A stretch of 47,180 nucleotides of DNA from JAEYKI01 sp036679405 (GTDB lineage: Bacteria; Bacillota; Clostridia; Christensenellales; Christensenellaceae), in contig JAVBVZ010000029.1 in assembly GCA_036679405.1 (NCBI GenBank), positions 1-47,180 of the forward strand. Direction: 5' to 3'. The notes beneath the pieces were generated by a model, which was not told the DNA's origin, did not search any database, and saw only the letters and a program-made list of their open reading frames with translations. The first letter of the stretch is position 1. Every line of letters begins with the position of its first letter. Below, piece after piece: positions 1 to 6,341 of the stretch. Made by a program: the position numbers and the translations under genes.

Positions 1-75
1 GCAGTTGCCAGACCGCATCCTTATTTTAAATCAAAAGGAGTTTTTCTGTTATGTCTCACCGCTAAAGCTCTACCG

Positions 76-100
76 AACCCCACGTCTAACGTGGGGTTTT
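76..100 (+). terminator. Intrinsic terminator
   Basis: AACCCCACG and CGTGGGGTT form a 9-bp stem around a TCTAA loop, followed by TTTT. It probably ends a transcript entering from left of the window. Bases 1-75 hold no supported gene. Confidence 0.65.
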
Positions 101-112
101 CTATACAACAAA

Positions 113-140
113 AAGAGCGCCCGGCATATTGGGCGCTCTT
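113..140 (-). terminator. Intrinsic terminator, minus strand
   Basis: AAGAGCGCCC and GGGCGCTCTT pair perfectly over 10 bp around an 8-base loop. The T-rich run is on the minus side (TTTTTGTTG), so it terminates leftward transcription. Confidence 0.6.
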
Positions 141-451
141 AGCTATCTATGTTCAATTGTTTATAAGTCTCCTTACACTTAGCCTTTTTCTCTGGTCAAA
201 ACCGGAACTTATACGAGCAGTTTGCCGCTCACGCTTGTCTTTGCGGGAAGGGACGCAACTCTATTTCCGAGATGCCCCGTGCACTGGTAGCCGATTCGTT
301 TGCGCGTTTCCGCAAGAAGAATCTATTTGCAAGTCCGGTATACTGTTTGAATTTTCATCCTGCCACATTGGAATCACGCCTTTCGTTTTAAATTGCCTCC
401 ATACTCTGGAAGCCGGGGGTCTATCCGCTCTCTTTTCTTAATTCTATTATA
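113..451 (-). ncRNA. Possible minus-strand transcription unit (ncRNA or small-peptide mRNA)
   Basis: On the minus strand a TATAAT box (451-446), with a weak TTTAAA at -35 spacing 17, is followed about 300 bases later by a perfect 10-bp hairpin (113-122 with 131-140) and a T-rich run, the form of an intrinsic terminator. The stretch between holds no convincing gene. Only short reading frames occur, one starting MWQDENSN near 372 (35 residues). I read it as a possible small RNA or small-peptide transcript. This rests on the promoter/terminator pair alone, and no family is recognised with certainty. Confidence 0.3.
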
Positions 452-508
452 AACCTTTTTTTGAGATTTTAAACACCAAGTTATTTTTTTTAAATACACA
501 AAAACCTC

Positions 509-537
509 TTGAATTTTTAAAGAAAATTTTGTATACT
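509..537 (+). promoter_or_regulatory. Sigma-A-type promoter of tRNA-Thr
   Basis: TTGAAT (509-514), a 17-base spacer and TATACT (532-537), about 25 bases before the tRNA 5' end. It stays on the chromosomal side of the prophage, so tRNA expression survives integration. Confidence 0.7.
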
Positions 538-561
538 GATTGAGCCTGTTTAAGTTCATAT

Positions 562-637
562 GCTGATGTGGCACAGGAGGTAGCGCACATCCTTGGTAAG
601 GATGAGGTCCCGAGTTCGAGTCTCGGCATCAGCTCCA
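562..637 (+). tRNA. tRNA-Thr (anticodon GGT)
   Basis: A 76-base cloverleaf. The acceptor GCTGATG (562-568) pairs with CATCAGC (627-633), followed by discriminator T and an encoded CCA. The anticodon stem CATCC/GGATG encloses loop TTGGTAA, giving anticodon GGT, and the T arm is CCGAG-TTCGAGT-CTCGG. The 3' 45 bases (593-637) are the left copy of the att core, so the 3' half of this functional tRNA is now phage-supplied. The displaced chromosomal 3' half lies at 38959-39003. Confidence 0.95.
593..637 (+). repeat. attL: attL core (45-bp direct repeat)
   Basis: Identical over 45 bases to 38959-39003. It begins in the anticodon loop and ends at the CCA of tRNA-Thr. Sequences on both sides differ between the copies, which sets the edges of the core. 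Confidence 0.92.
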
Positions 638-642
638 TTAAA

Positions 643-690
643 ATATCCCATAACCATACGGGTTGTGGGATATTGTTGTTTTATAGGATG
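643..690 (+). terminator. Phage-borne tRNA terminator
   Basis: A 13-bp stem (643-655 with 661-673, one G-U pair) with a T-rich tail directly after the tRNA. It has the same position and partly the same loop-flanking bases (CCCATAACC) as the chromosomal terminator at 39011-39048. The phage therefore restores both the tRNA 3' end and its terminator. Confidence 0.6.
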
Positions 691-706
691 TTCGCAAAAA
701 CGGGGA

Positions 707-727
707 AAGTGTGCCAAAAGTGTGCCG
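707..727 (+). promoter_or_regulatory. Integrase arm-type sites, attL side
   Basis: Two direct copies of AAGTGTGCC (707-715 and 718-726), 11 bp apart, lie between attL and the integrase stop. The same motif recurs near attR (38810, 38821, and inverted at 38831 and 38870). This arrangement is expected of arm-type integrase sites. Confidence 0.6.
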
Positions 728-732
728 TTTTT

Positions 733-2028
733 CTATTTTGCTGCTTTTGGGGCACTTTTTTGCTCCCTGGCATCGGATAAATTGACGATGTTATCGAAGG
801 TCGCAGTGGCCTTCTTTTTTATGAAATGTGTGCCGGCAACGTATTGATCAGATGTGATCTTTATGCCCGAATGGCGCAGCGCCTTGGATACCACCGCGAT
901 GTCCTCACCGGCTTCAACGAGAAGGGTACCGTATGTGTGACGCAGGTCATGCCAGGTTGATATCGGCAATTTATTGGCGGCCTGAAAACGCTGCAGGCTT
1001 TTTTTGATCGTGTCCGGACGGAAGAGCTGGCTGTCAGCATTCAAACATACAAAATCAGAGGGAACAATTTTTTCATCGTCTGAATTACGACCATTCAACT
1101 CTGCCATGGTACACATGTTCTTTTCAGATCGTTCAGTCTTTAGCCTGAGCAGCTCGCCGCGCACGAAGTCGGACATGGCCACAACGTCGTTTGAATATTT
1201 TGTTTTGACCTTGCGAAGGATCGGTCGGCCGTCGGCCATAGTATAGTTTTTCCGAATATGAATAATGCTGTTTTTGAAATCGATGTCGATCCAACGAATG
1301 GCCAGCGCCTCCCCGCGGCGCAGACCATGCATCACGGTAAGAAGGACTGGGAAGTATAAGGCATGCTCCTGGACCCGGAGCGTCTCAAGCAGATCCGCGA
1401 CTTGGGGACCCTCATAAATCGTTGAAAAATGCTCCTCGGCCTGCGGGGCCGTAACGGCCAGAGCTGGATTTATTTCGATCACCTCTGCTTCGATCGCAAA
1501 CTCCAACATGGTACGCAAAACCCGAAGCGTGGAAGCGACAGTTTCGGCCCGTGGCAGCCGGGCAAGCTTCTCGTTTTCTTCCTTCAGCTTCTTCGCTTCT
1601 TCCGGATAATCGAGTTCAAATTTTGCTTGTTCTTTCGGATCCGCCTTTATTCCTTTTTTTGATTTTATCTTTGTCTTTCGAAGGGTGGTGACGAATCCTT
1701 TCACAGAGTGGACAGTAATGTCTTGTACACGCATGGCGCCGATTGCGTCCTTAATCTTCCGGATGCTGGTTCTGTATCGGGACAGGGTAGTCGGCGATAG
1801 CTCGCGCTCAACGCATGATGCATACCAATCATCAGCAAGATCCGATAATATCAGCTGATGCGCGTTTTCATAGGTGAGGCCTTTGTTTTTCTTTATGATT
1901 GTATTGATCCAGTCCCGGGCAGCGGCTTTTGTACGGAAGCCGCTTTTTTGTTTTGTTTGACGTTTTCCGCTTTGAGACCGCCAGAAGGCACGGGCAATAT
2001 AAACTTTTCCCTTCTTGGTTATTGACAT
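733..2028 (-). CDS. int: Tyrosine recombinase (phage integrase)
   Basis: 431 residues, the usual length for a phage tyrosine integrase. An N-terminal arm-binding region (about 1-60) is followed by a core-binding SAM-like domain (about 65-170, broken by a charged lysine-rich insert). The catalytic domain shows HGLRRGEAL (first Arg), HDLRHTYGTLL (His-x-x-Arg), LRHSGIKIT, and the nucleophile Tyr in SDQYVAG. The start follows AGGAGG by 8 bases. The gene reads away from the immunity region and ends 96 bases from attL. It should catalyse integration into and excision from tRNA-Thr, with the small MerR/excisionase-like protein at 5149 as likely partner. Confidence 0.93.
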   Translation of the reverse strand: MSITKKGKVYIARAFWRSQSGKRQTKQKSGFRTKAAARDWINTIIKKNKGLTYENAHQLILSDLADDWYASCVERELSPTTLSRYRTSIRKIKDAIGAMRVQDITVHSVKGFVTTLRKTKIKSKKGIKADPKEQAKFELDYPEEAKKLKEENEKLARLPRAETVASTLRVLRTMLEFAIEAEVIEINPALAVTAPQAEEHFSTIYEGPQVADLLETLRVQEHALYFPVLLTVMHGLRRGEALAIRWIDIDFKNSIIHIRKNYTMADGRPILRKVKTKYSNDVVAMSDFVRGELLRLKTERSEKNMCTMAELNGRNSDDEKIVPSDFVCLNADSQLFRPDTIKKSLQRFQAANKLPISTWHDLRHTYGTLLVEAGEDIAVVSKALRHSGIKITSDQYVAGTHFIKKKATATFDNIVNLSDAREQKSAPKAAK

Positions 2029-2160
2029 CAGCCTTGCCTCCTATTTTTGGATAAAATTAATAAATGCCGCCCCACGATCGTGCGTTTTCTAGTCAACTCC
2101 TTTAACGTTTTGACGTACTCCTTGATTATTATACTATAAGATCGTGTACAAAAATATGGA

Positions 2161-2826
2161 CTAGCATTTTTTTGGCTTTGAACAAAGTGTTCGTAAACCA
2201 TCAATATGCTCTTGTAGATCCGGTTTAATCGGTGCCCACATAGGATCCAAAATAAAATCTAATCCTTCGCGTCTTGCATGTTTTGATATAGGCACAAAAT
2301 CGCTATCTCCGGAAATGAGTATTATTTGATCTATTTGTTTCCTGTAAGCGAGAGAAGCTATATCAAGACCGATTTTTATATCTACACCTTTTTGCTCAAC
2401 GGATATTTTGAAATCATTCTCTTTCAAATCCTCAAATTTCTTTGTGCCGTTACAAAGTTTTTTTATAGTATCCGTGGGTAGTATATAGCAAGCTTGAGAA
2501 TCAGCCAATTTTCCAAGCCTGACAGCGACTTTACGGTATTTATGCAATTCTTCTAAGAATATCATTGACCATTTAAACAAATCTGTTTGCGAAAAATCTA
2601 CTTGCCGTTTTAAAAAAGGATGGTAAACCTTTTTTTCCATAGGTGGGCAGTCGTAATAAAGAATTCGATATAGATACTTTTCGCCACCATTTTCTTTCAC
2701 ACTAAGATGCTTATGACAATAATCTACAAGCTCTTTTGCTCTTTCTTTTGCAGACTTATCACCCCATAATGCTTGTGCCCGATACCTGTAAAAACCACCG
2801 TCAACTAAAATCGCAGTACGTATCAT
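2161..2826 (-). CDS. NYN-domain (PIN-like) nuclease
   Basis: 221 residues. The N-terminal AILVDGGFYRYR and the later ILISGDSDFVPISKHAR carry the acidic residues typical of NYN/LabA-like PIN-fold ribonucleases, between about residues 5 and 190. The start at 2826 is chosen because AAGGGGGG lies just upstream; an earlier in-frame start would fall inside the poly-T leader. It stands alone between integrase and repressor, with its own promoter (2942-2970), an operator-like palindrome and a terminator-like leader, so it is probably expressed in the lysogen under tight control. RNA cleavage is inferred from the family; the target is unknown. Confidence 0.75.
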   Translation of the reverse strand: MIRTAILVDGGFYRYRAQALWGDKSAKERAKELVDYCHKHLSVKENGGEKYLYRILYYDCPPMEKKVYHPFLKRQVDFSQTDLFKWSMIFLEELHKYRKVAVRLGKLADSQACYILPTDTIKKLCNGTKKFEDLKENDFKISVEQKGVDIKIGLDIASLAYRKQIDQIILISGDSDFVPISKHARREGLDFILDPMWAPIKPDLQEHIDGLRTLCSKPKKC

Positions 2827-2845
2827 TTTTAATTCCCCCCTTTTA

Positions 2846-2913
2846 AAAAAAAACAAAATAAAAGCTCTTGGGTTCGGCACTCCCCTTATAGTGGGGGGCT
2901 TACTGCCAAGAGC
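2846..2913 (-). promoter_or_regulatory. Terminator-like leader (attenuator) of the NYN gene
   Basis: In the minus-strand leader, GCTCTTGG (2913-2906) pairs perfectly with CCAAGAGC (2871-2864). Inside are GGCA/TGCC and CCCC/GGGG pairings. A long U-rich run follows (2863-2847), then at once the SD and ATG of the NYN gene. This has the form of an intrinsic terminator placed between promoter and coding region. The CCCCCC in the hairpin could also pair with the GGGGGG of the SD, an alternative fold that would hide the start. Confidence 0.55.
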
Positions 2914-2921
2914 GAATTAGC

Positions 2922-2970
2922 TGTGAACAATGTTCACACTTATATTATGTCACAAATGGCAGAATGTCAA
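2922..2970 (-). promoter_or_regulatory. Promoter and operator palindrome of the NYN gene
   Basis: Minus-strand TTGACA (2970-2965), 17-base spacer and TAATAT (2947-2942). Just downstream lies TGTGAACAATGTTCACA (2922-2938), a perfect 8-bp-arm palindrome placed where a bound repressor would block initiation. The palindrome differs from the TTCGAA operators of the phage repressor, so another regulator is implied. Confidence 0.6.
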
Positions 2971-3028
2971 ACACTAAATTTGTGAATTTTTTTTGAATTT
3001 AAGGCGGTTGCAACCAGTTGCAACCGGG

Positions 3029-3352
3029 TTAATCGCTATTTTTCTTGTATTTTGACCTCACAAACTCCTTAAATCTCTCGATTTCTTCCACGGCCTCAGG
3101 CGGCAGATCGTCGTAGTCTGTATCCGAAGAAAGCGCAAAGACCTCCTCAATTGGTGCTGGGTTATCCGTGCGGCCAAGAAGGTAGTCGGTGGAAACGTTG
3201 AAGTAGTCGGCCACTCTCTGGAGCTTATCGGCTGATGGAGCGCTTGTGTCCCACTTACCGATTGATCTTTGAGATAAGCCGGCCAATTGCTCAAGCTTAT
3301 TAATTGTGATTCCTTTTTCTTTACATAATTTTTTTATTTTATCAAGAAGCAT
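3029..3352 (-). CDS. XRE-family phage repressor (ImmR/CI-like)
   Basis: 107 residues. The helix-turn-helix spans about 15-60 (ITINKLEQLAGLSQRSIGKW, then STDYLLGR). Residues 70-107 form an acidic/helical tail (EVFALSS, DLPPEA, FKEFVR). The start at 3352 follows CAGGAGTC; upstream in-frame starts lack an SD and would run through the operator. It is divergent from the small lytic gene at 3428, sharing operator 3372-3387. It should hold the lysogenic state by binding the TTCGAA operators. The tail is 30 of 38 identical to that of the second repressor at 43562-43879, which sits beside an ImmA-like peptidase. Confidence 0.88.
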   Translation of the reverse strand: MLLDKIKKLCKEKGITINKLEQLAGLSQRSIGKWDTSAPSADKLQRVADYFNVSTDYLLGRTDNPAPIEEVFALSSDTDYDDLPPEAVEEIERFKEFVRSKYKKNSD

Positions 3353-3365
3353 TTTTGACTCCTGT

Positions 3366-3394
3366 TTGACATTCGAAAATATTCGAATTATACT
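3366..3394 (+). promoter_or_regulatory. Repressor-controlled promoter with operator in the spacer (left)
   Basis: TTGACA (3366-3371), then TTCGAAAATATTCGAA (3372-3387) filling the 17-base spacer, then TATACT (3389-3394). On the other strand TATAAT (3392-3387) would serve the repressor gene, so one operator can govern both directions. Confidence 0.65.
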
Positions 3395-3427
3395 TATCCT
3401 AATAATATTTTTAGGAGGTATCCTACC

Positions 3428-3649
3428 GTGTTTAATAACTGCAAAAAAATAAATTTCCTTAAATCCAGGATCTTTTCCCTGGAAGCGACCATAAACAGAA
3501 AAAATCATGCGATAGCTTACTGGATGAGCGAATGCAGCAAGGCCGGAAAACAAAATGAAGAACTGCAGGCAAGCAACCGGGAACTCCAGGCAAATTATGA
3601 CGCTTTAAAGTTTTTGGCCGAAAGGCAGCTAAAAATAGTATTCGATTGA
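3428..3649 (+). CDS. Small coiled-coil protein, lytic-early
   Basis: 73 residues starting at GTG 3428, nine bases after AGGAGG. Residues about 10-65 are rich in Leu, Glu and Gln with heptad-like spacing (ELQASNRELQANYDALKFL), which suggests a coiled coil. No family is recognised. It is transcribed from the TTGACA-TTCGAA operator-TATACT promoter, so the repressor should silence it in the lysogen. It ends one base before the convergent membrane-protein gene. An anti-repressor or regulator role would fit the place but is only inference. Confidence 0.6.
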   Translation: MFNNCKKINFLKSRIFSLEATINRKNHAIAYWMSECSKAGKQNEELQASNRELQANYDALKFLAERQLKIVFD

Positions 3650-4168
3650 TCATTTCTTTGTCTCTTTTCTTTCTAGATCCTTGAGTGCCTTTTTGCTTAG
3701 AATAGCCTTGTTTTTTCTTTTAAAGCTACATGCTTGGCAGTATTTGCCCTGCGCCAGCAAGATGTCGTGTTTTATTGCGGCTGTAGCAAAACGGCTTAAA
3801 GGGTCTAAGATGCCAAGTAAAATATCAGCTTTTTCAGAATCTTCTGTTAACCGCGCCTGTTCTAATTGCAGGCAATATTTCGCAAGCGTTTTTATGATGA
3901 TTGAATATTTTTCAGGCAAATACACTATTAATTTTTCCGCATCTACTGATAGTTGAAAGATATCTGGTGCCAAATCGGTTCCCTTTGCACAAGCAAATAA
4001 AAGCACTTCATCTATAAAATCCGTGTAAACCTCTATTTTCTTTTCAAGCACTATTAAAGTCACTTTATGTTTTGCTGCCTGAACAGAAGATGCTACTGAT
4101 ACGATAATGGCGATCGCCGCTAAGATTGCTGATGCAATTGCTATAACCAATTCACCCGACCAGATCAC
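3650..4168 (-). CDS. Single-pass membrane protein in immunity region, possible superinfection exclusion
   Basis: 172 residues from GTG 4168 (SD GAGGGTG). Residues about 6-30 form one hydrophobic membrane segment (VIAIASAILAAIAIIVSVAS), followed by a mostly helical soluble part ending in a Lys-rich tail. It lies between repressor and Cro-like gene on the repressor strand, the place where lactococcal and streptococcal phages carry superinfection-exclusion proteins. A minus-strand TTCGAA-N17-TATATT promoter overlaps the operators, which would allow lysogenic expression. The architecture resembles the protein at 13537-13947. Function is inferred from place and topology only. Confidence 0.65.
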   Translation of the reverse strand: MIWSGELVIAIASAILAAIAIIVSVASSVQAAKHKVTLIVLEKKIEVYTDFIDEVLLFACAKGTDLAPDIFQLSVDAEKLIVYLPEKYSIIIKTLAKYCLQLEQARLTEDSEKADILLGILDPLSRFATAAIKHDILLAQGKYCQACSFKRKNKAILSKKALKDLERKETKK

Positions 4169-4190
4169 ACATTCACCCTCAAAAAATAAA

Positions 4191-4242
4191 TTCGAAAATA
4201 TACGAGAAATATATTGACATTCGAATATATTCGAACTATAAT
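4191..4242 (+). promoter_or_regulatory. Early lytic promoter with operators (right)
   Basis: TTGACA (4214-4219) and TATAAT (4237-4242), both consensus. The 17-base spacer is almost filled by the perfect palindrome TTCGAATATATTCGAA (4220-4235). An imperfect copy (TTCGAAAATATACGAG, 4191-4206) lies 29 bp upstream, over the -10 of the divergent membrane-protein gene. Repressor bound here would sit between -35 and -10. Confidence 0.75.
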
Positions 4243-4270
4243 CAGATTATCTTAAACAATTAGCTAAAAG

Positions 4271-4335
4271 CACAGACCCAACAAGGCCAAAAAGAAACAA
4301 ATATTATAGGCCTGTCTTTAGTTTTGCTTTTTTCC
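4271..4335 (+). terminator. Possible attenuator in early leader
   Basis: AGGCC (about 4284-4288) can pair with GGCCT (about 4309-4313), and AGAC with GTCT outside it across a bulge. A T-rich run TTTAGTTTTGCTTTTTT follows. The stem is short and the loop long, so this is a weak candidate for a regulated terminator between the early promoter and the Cro-like gene. Confidence 0.3.
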
Positions 4336-4381
4336 ATAATACATCAAATTAGCTAATTAATCAATAAATTGGAGGCGCACA

Positions 4382-4606
4382 ATGGACAAACATTTTGTCA
4401 AATATCCATATACCGACTGGGGCTTGGAGATCAAGGCTCGGCTGAATGGAATCCGACGTACTCAAAGCTGGCTTGCAGACGGTTTGCATATAACGCCGAC
4501 TTATTTATCGGACATGCTTCGCGGGAAGAGCTTCGTCTCGGACGAGAGACGCGAGTCCATTGATGCGCTTATTTCCGGCGAAGAAAAACGTATCAAGTCT
4601 GCTTAA
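4382..4606 (+). CDS. Cro-like HTH regulator
   Basis: 74 residues, start 4382 behind GGAGGCGCACA. Residues about 15-60 form a helix-turn-helix (IRRTQSWLADGLHITPTYLSDML), with a short basic C-terminus. It is the first gene after the right early promoter, the usual place of Cro, and would oppose the repressor or tune early transcription. The exact family is not certain; small phage XRE/Cro proteins are the best match. Confidence 0.7.
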   Translation: MDKHFVKYPYTDWGLEIKARLNGIRRTQSWLADGLHITPTYLSDMLRGKSFVSDERRESIDALISGEEKRIKSA

Positions 4607-4675
4607 AGTATAGGGTTGTTTTATTGCGATTTGAAGGGGAACCCAATAACATATTTGCTCCCCGGGAGGTATAAC

Positions 4676-5152
4676 GTGTCACAGGTCAATAACAAAAATG
4701 CATACTATCAGGCCCGTTTGGATGCCAGTGAATACAATGATGTACTGAAAAGCCGAGAAGGTGCAGCAGAACTTTTAGGTGTCTCCTCAGACAGTCTCAA
4801 AAATTACGAACTTGGATTATGTAAAACTGTCCCAAATGACGTCGTGGTTCGTATGGCGGACCTGTATAATGCGCCCGAGTTGCTTAACTGGTATTGCATG
4901 AACGAGTGTCCGATTGGTCGGATTACAGGGCGTGACCTGGAATTGAAGCCGGTAGAACGCCTCGCACTACAGCTGATCAAGAACACAAACAGTATGGCGG
5001 ACATTCGAAATTCACTGGCGGACATAACGTCCGACGGCGTGATCGATGAGAGCGAGCAACCAAAGCTTAAACAGATCCTTGCTTTTCTCGAGGATCTCAA
5101 GACGAATATATGCGAAATCGAATTGTACTGCCGGAAGGAGGGATTACTATGA
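4676..5152 (+). CDS. XRE-family regulatory protein
   Basis: 158 residues from GTG 4676, chosen because GGGAGG stands eight bases upstream; an earlier in-frame start (4616) has no SD. Residues about 20-70 are an XRE-type HTH (REGAAELLGVSSDSLKNYELG, then VVVRMADLYNAPELLNWYC). The C-terminal half (about 85-158) is helical and acidic, with no motif that I know. The stop overlaps the ATG of the next gene (ATGA), so the two are translationally coupled. A role in early gene control is inferred. Confidence 0.7.
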   Translation: MSQVNNKNAYYQARLDASEYNDVLKSREGAAELLGVSSDSLKNYELGLCKTVPNDVVVRMADLYNAPELLNWYCMNECPIGRITGRDLELKPVERLALQLIKNTNSMADIRNSLADITSDGVIDESEQPKLKQILAFLEDLKTNICEIELYCRKEGLL

Positions 5153-5373
5153 CGACCGTTCAAGTCCCGAGGTTTATGCGGATCCGGGAAATCAATAAAG
5201 AGTTTGGGATCGGACTCAATACCATTTATGACGCGGTCCGCACAGAGGATCTTCCTGCGTATCATCCGAACGGCCGGGATTTGATGATAAAGGCTGACGA
5301 CGTCGTTAAATGGATCGAGCGGCATCCTTACCACAGCAGGATCACAAGTAAAGGGAAAGATAGCATAGCTTGA
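5149..5373 (+). CDS. Excisionase-like MerR-type HTH protein
   Basis: 74 residues. The start at 5149 overlaps the upstream stop and follows GGAGG. The sequence RFMRIREINKEFGIGLNTIYDAV, with LPAYHPNGRDLMIKADDVVKWI, is the winged-helix pattern of excisionase/DNA-binding HTH_17 proteins. In a prophage with an integrase this is the best candidate for the directionality factor, which would bind near the att arm sites and favour excision. It could instead be a plain transcription factor. Confidence 0.65.
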   Translation: MTTVQVPRFMRIREINKEFGIGLNTIYDAVRTEDLPAYHPNGRDLMIKADDVVKWIERHPYHSRITSKGKDSIA

Positions 5374-5390
5374 ACAAAGGAGAGAGAAAA

Positions 5391-5570
5391 ATGACTCGTG
5401 GAGAATTAGGAAACATACTGAGCGCTCAAACGCCAAGTAGAACACTATATAACAGACAATCAGACCGTGAAAAGGAAATAAACGAAGATTGGGAAGTCGT
5501 ATTTATGGAAGTGGACAGATGCGGCGTATTAGTTATCTATTGCGAAGAGCCCAACAAGAACAATCACTAA
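5391..5570 (+). CDS. Small hypothetical protein
   Basis: 59 residues starting MTRGELGN behind AAAGGAGAG. It ends with an acidic WEVVFMEVDRCGVLVIY segment that looks like a short beta hairpin. No family recognised. It lies 17 bases after the excisionase-like gene in the same early operon. A start 21 bases upstream (5370) is possible but worse placed for the SD. Confidence 0.5.
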   Translation: MTRGELGNILSAQTPSRTLYNRQSDREKEINEDWEVVFMEVDRCGVLVIYCEEPNKNNH

Positions 5571-5580
5571 GTTGTTTGAA

Positions 5581-5648
5581 TTTAAGGGGCGGGGCTGCCG
5601 TTTTAGAGACCTCCGCGATTAACCGATAGACCGGTCCCGCCCTTTAAA
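5581..5648 (+). ncRNA. Structured RNA element between early genes
   Basis: TTTAAGGGGCGGG (5581-5593) pairs with CCCGCCCTTTAAA (5636-5648) over 13 bp with one G-U. This closes a 42-base loop that contains a smaller ACCG/CGGT hairpin (about 5621-5634). There is no T-run after it, so it is not a plain terminator. The SD and ATG of the zinc-ribbon gene follow 10-23 bases later. It may be a cis-regulatory element or processing site. Confidence 0.4.
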
Positions 5649-5671
5649 TAATTTATATGGAGGATGTAATC

Positions 5672-5956
5672 ATGACATTTTGTGAAATGCATAAATCAAG
5701 CGGTGGGTGCATCGAGTGCCCCAACAGATATGTTTGCAATAAAGCGGATAAAGAGATTGATACAGGATTCGTGCAGGTGTCCTGTCCAGCGTGTGGCCGT
5801 AGTAACGACGTTGAGGTTATTTTTCCGGCTTTCAATCGAGGGTTCGACGCCACTAATCACAATTGTAAATATTGTGGACAGCATTTTAATGTGACAGACC
5901 CGCACGTTTATAACGAAGATGGCACAATACGCCAAACGGAGCGGGCATATGAGTAG
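5672..5956 (+). CDS. Small zinc-ribbon protein
   Basis: 94 residues, start 5672 after GGAGGATGTAATC. Two Cys clusters are seen: an N-terminal CEMH..CIECPNRYVC group and a C-terminal CPAC...CKYC pair about 30 residues apart, a zinc-ribbon layout. No enzyme motif. It follows the structured RNA at 5581-5648 and overlaps the next gene by eight bases (ATGAGTAG). Nucleic-acid or protein binding is likely; the function is unknown. Confidence 0.6.
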   Translation: MTFCEMHKSSGGCIECPNRYVCNKADKEIDTGFVQVSCPACGRSNDVEVIFPAFNRGFDATNHNCKYCGQHFNVTDPHVYNEDGTIRQTERAYE

Positions 5957-6341
5957 CCGCTTAAAAAACATACTGGCGGCGGTAGCGTTGGCCATCGTGA
6001 TATTGCTTGTAATAATCCTGCCGACCGTCCCCGCCCGAGCGGCAGAGCTTGAGTATATCGGCGAGGTCGAGTTCAGCGCATATTGGCCACATGAAGATCA
6101 TTACCATAATAATTTTAAAGGCCAACCGCTGACCGACCTGGTCGACGAGATTGTGGCATGCCCGACCGGATCCGATCTGTTGGGCCGGGAGATCATGATA
6201 TTAACTCCTGACGGGCAGCTTCTGCGCCGCCGGGTGTGGGACACGGGATGTAAACCCGGAAGATTGGATATGTTGGTGGCCGGGGCAGACGAGATGCACT
6301 CATGGGGCCTGATGGACTGCCATGTGTGGGTGATCGAGTGA
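5949..6341 (+). CDS. Secreted 3D-domain (double-psi barrel) protein
   Basis: 130 residues. A short basic start, hydrophobic residues about 8-27 and an ARA site form a signal peptide. The mature part has DTGCKPGRLDML and, 13 residues on, WGLMDCHVWVI, matching the end of the 3D (Asp-Asp-Asp) fold of cell-wall-active proteins such as MltA-like/YabE-type domains. It sits in an early operon between a zinc-ribbon gene and a DNA-binding gene, an odd place for an envelope protein. Its stop overlaps the next ATG (TGATG). It might alter the host envelope early in infection. Confidence 0.6.
   Translation: MSSRLKNILAAVALAIVILLVIILPTVPARAAELEYIGEVEFSAYWPHEDHYHNNFKGQPLTDLVDEIVACPTGSDLLGREIMILTPDGQLLRRRVWDTGCKPGRLDMLVAGADEMHSWGLMDCHVWVIE

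Noticed and set aside
91..441. Open reading frame of 116 codons on the plus strand
   Set aside because: Starts inside a terminator stem, has no SD, runs through a second terminator hairpin, and its composition does not look like protein.
3353..3553. Upstream in-frame extension of the prophage repressor
   Set aside because: Would translate through operator and promoter; the internal ATG at 3352 has a good SD and starts the HTH domain directly.
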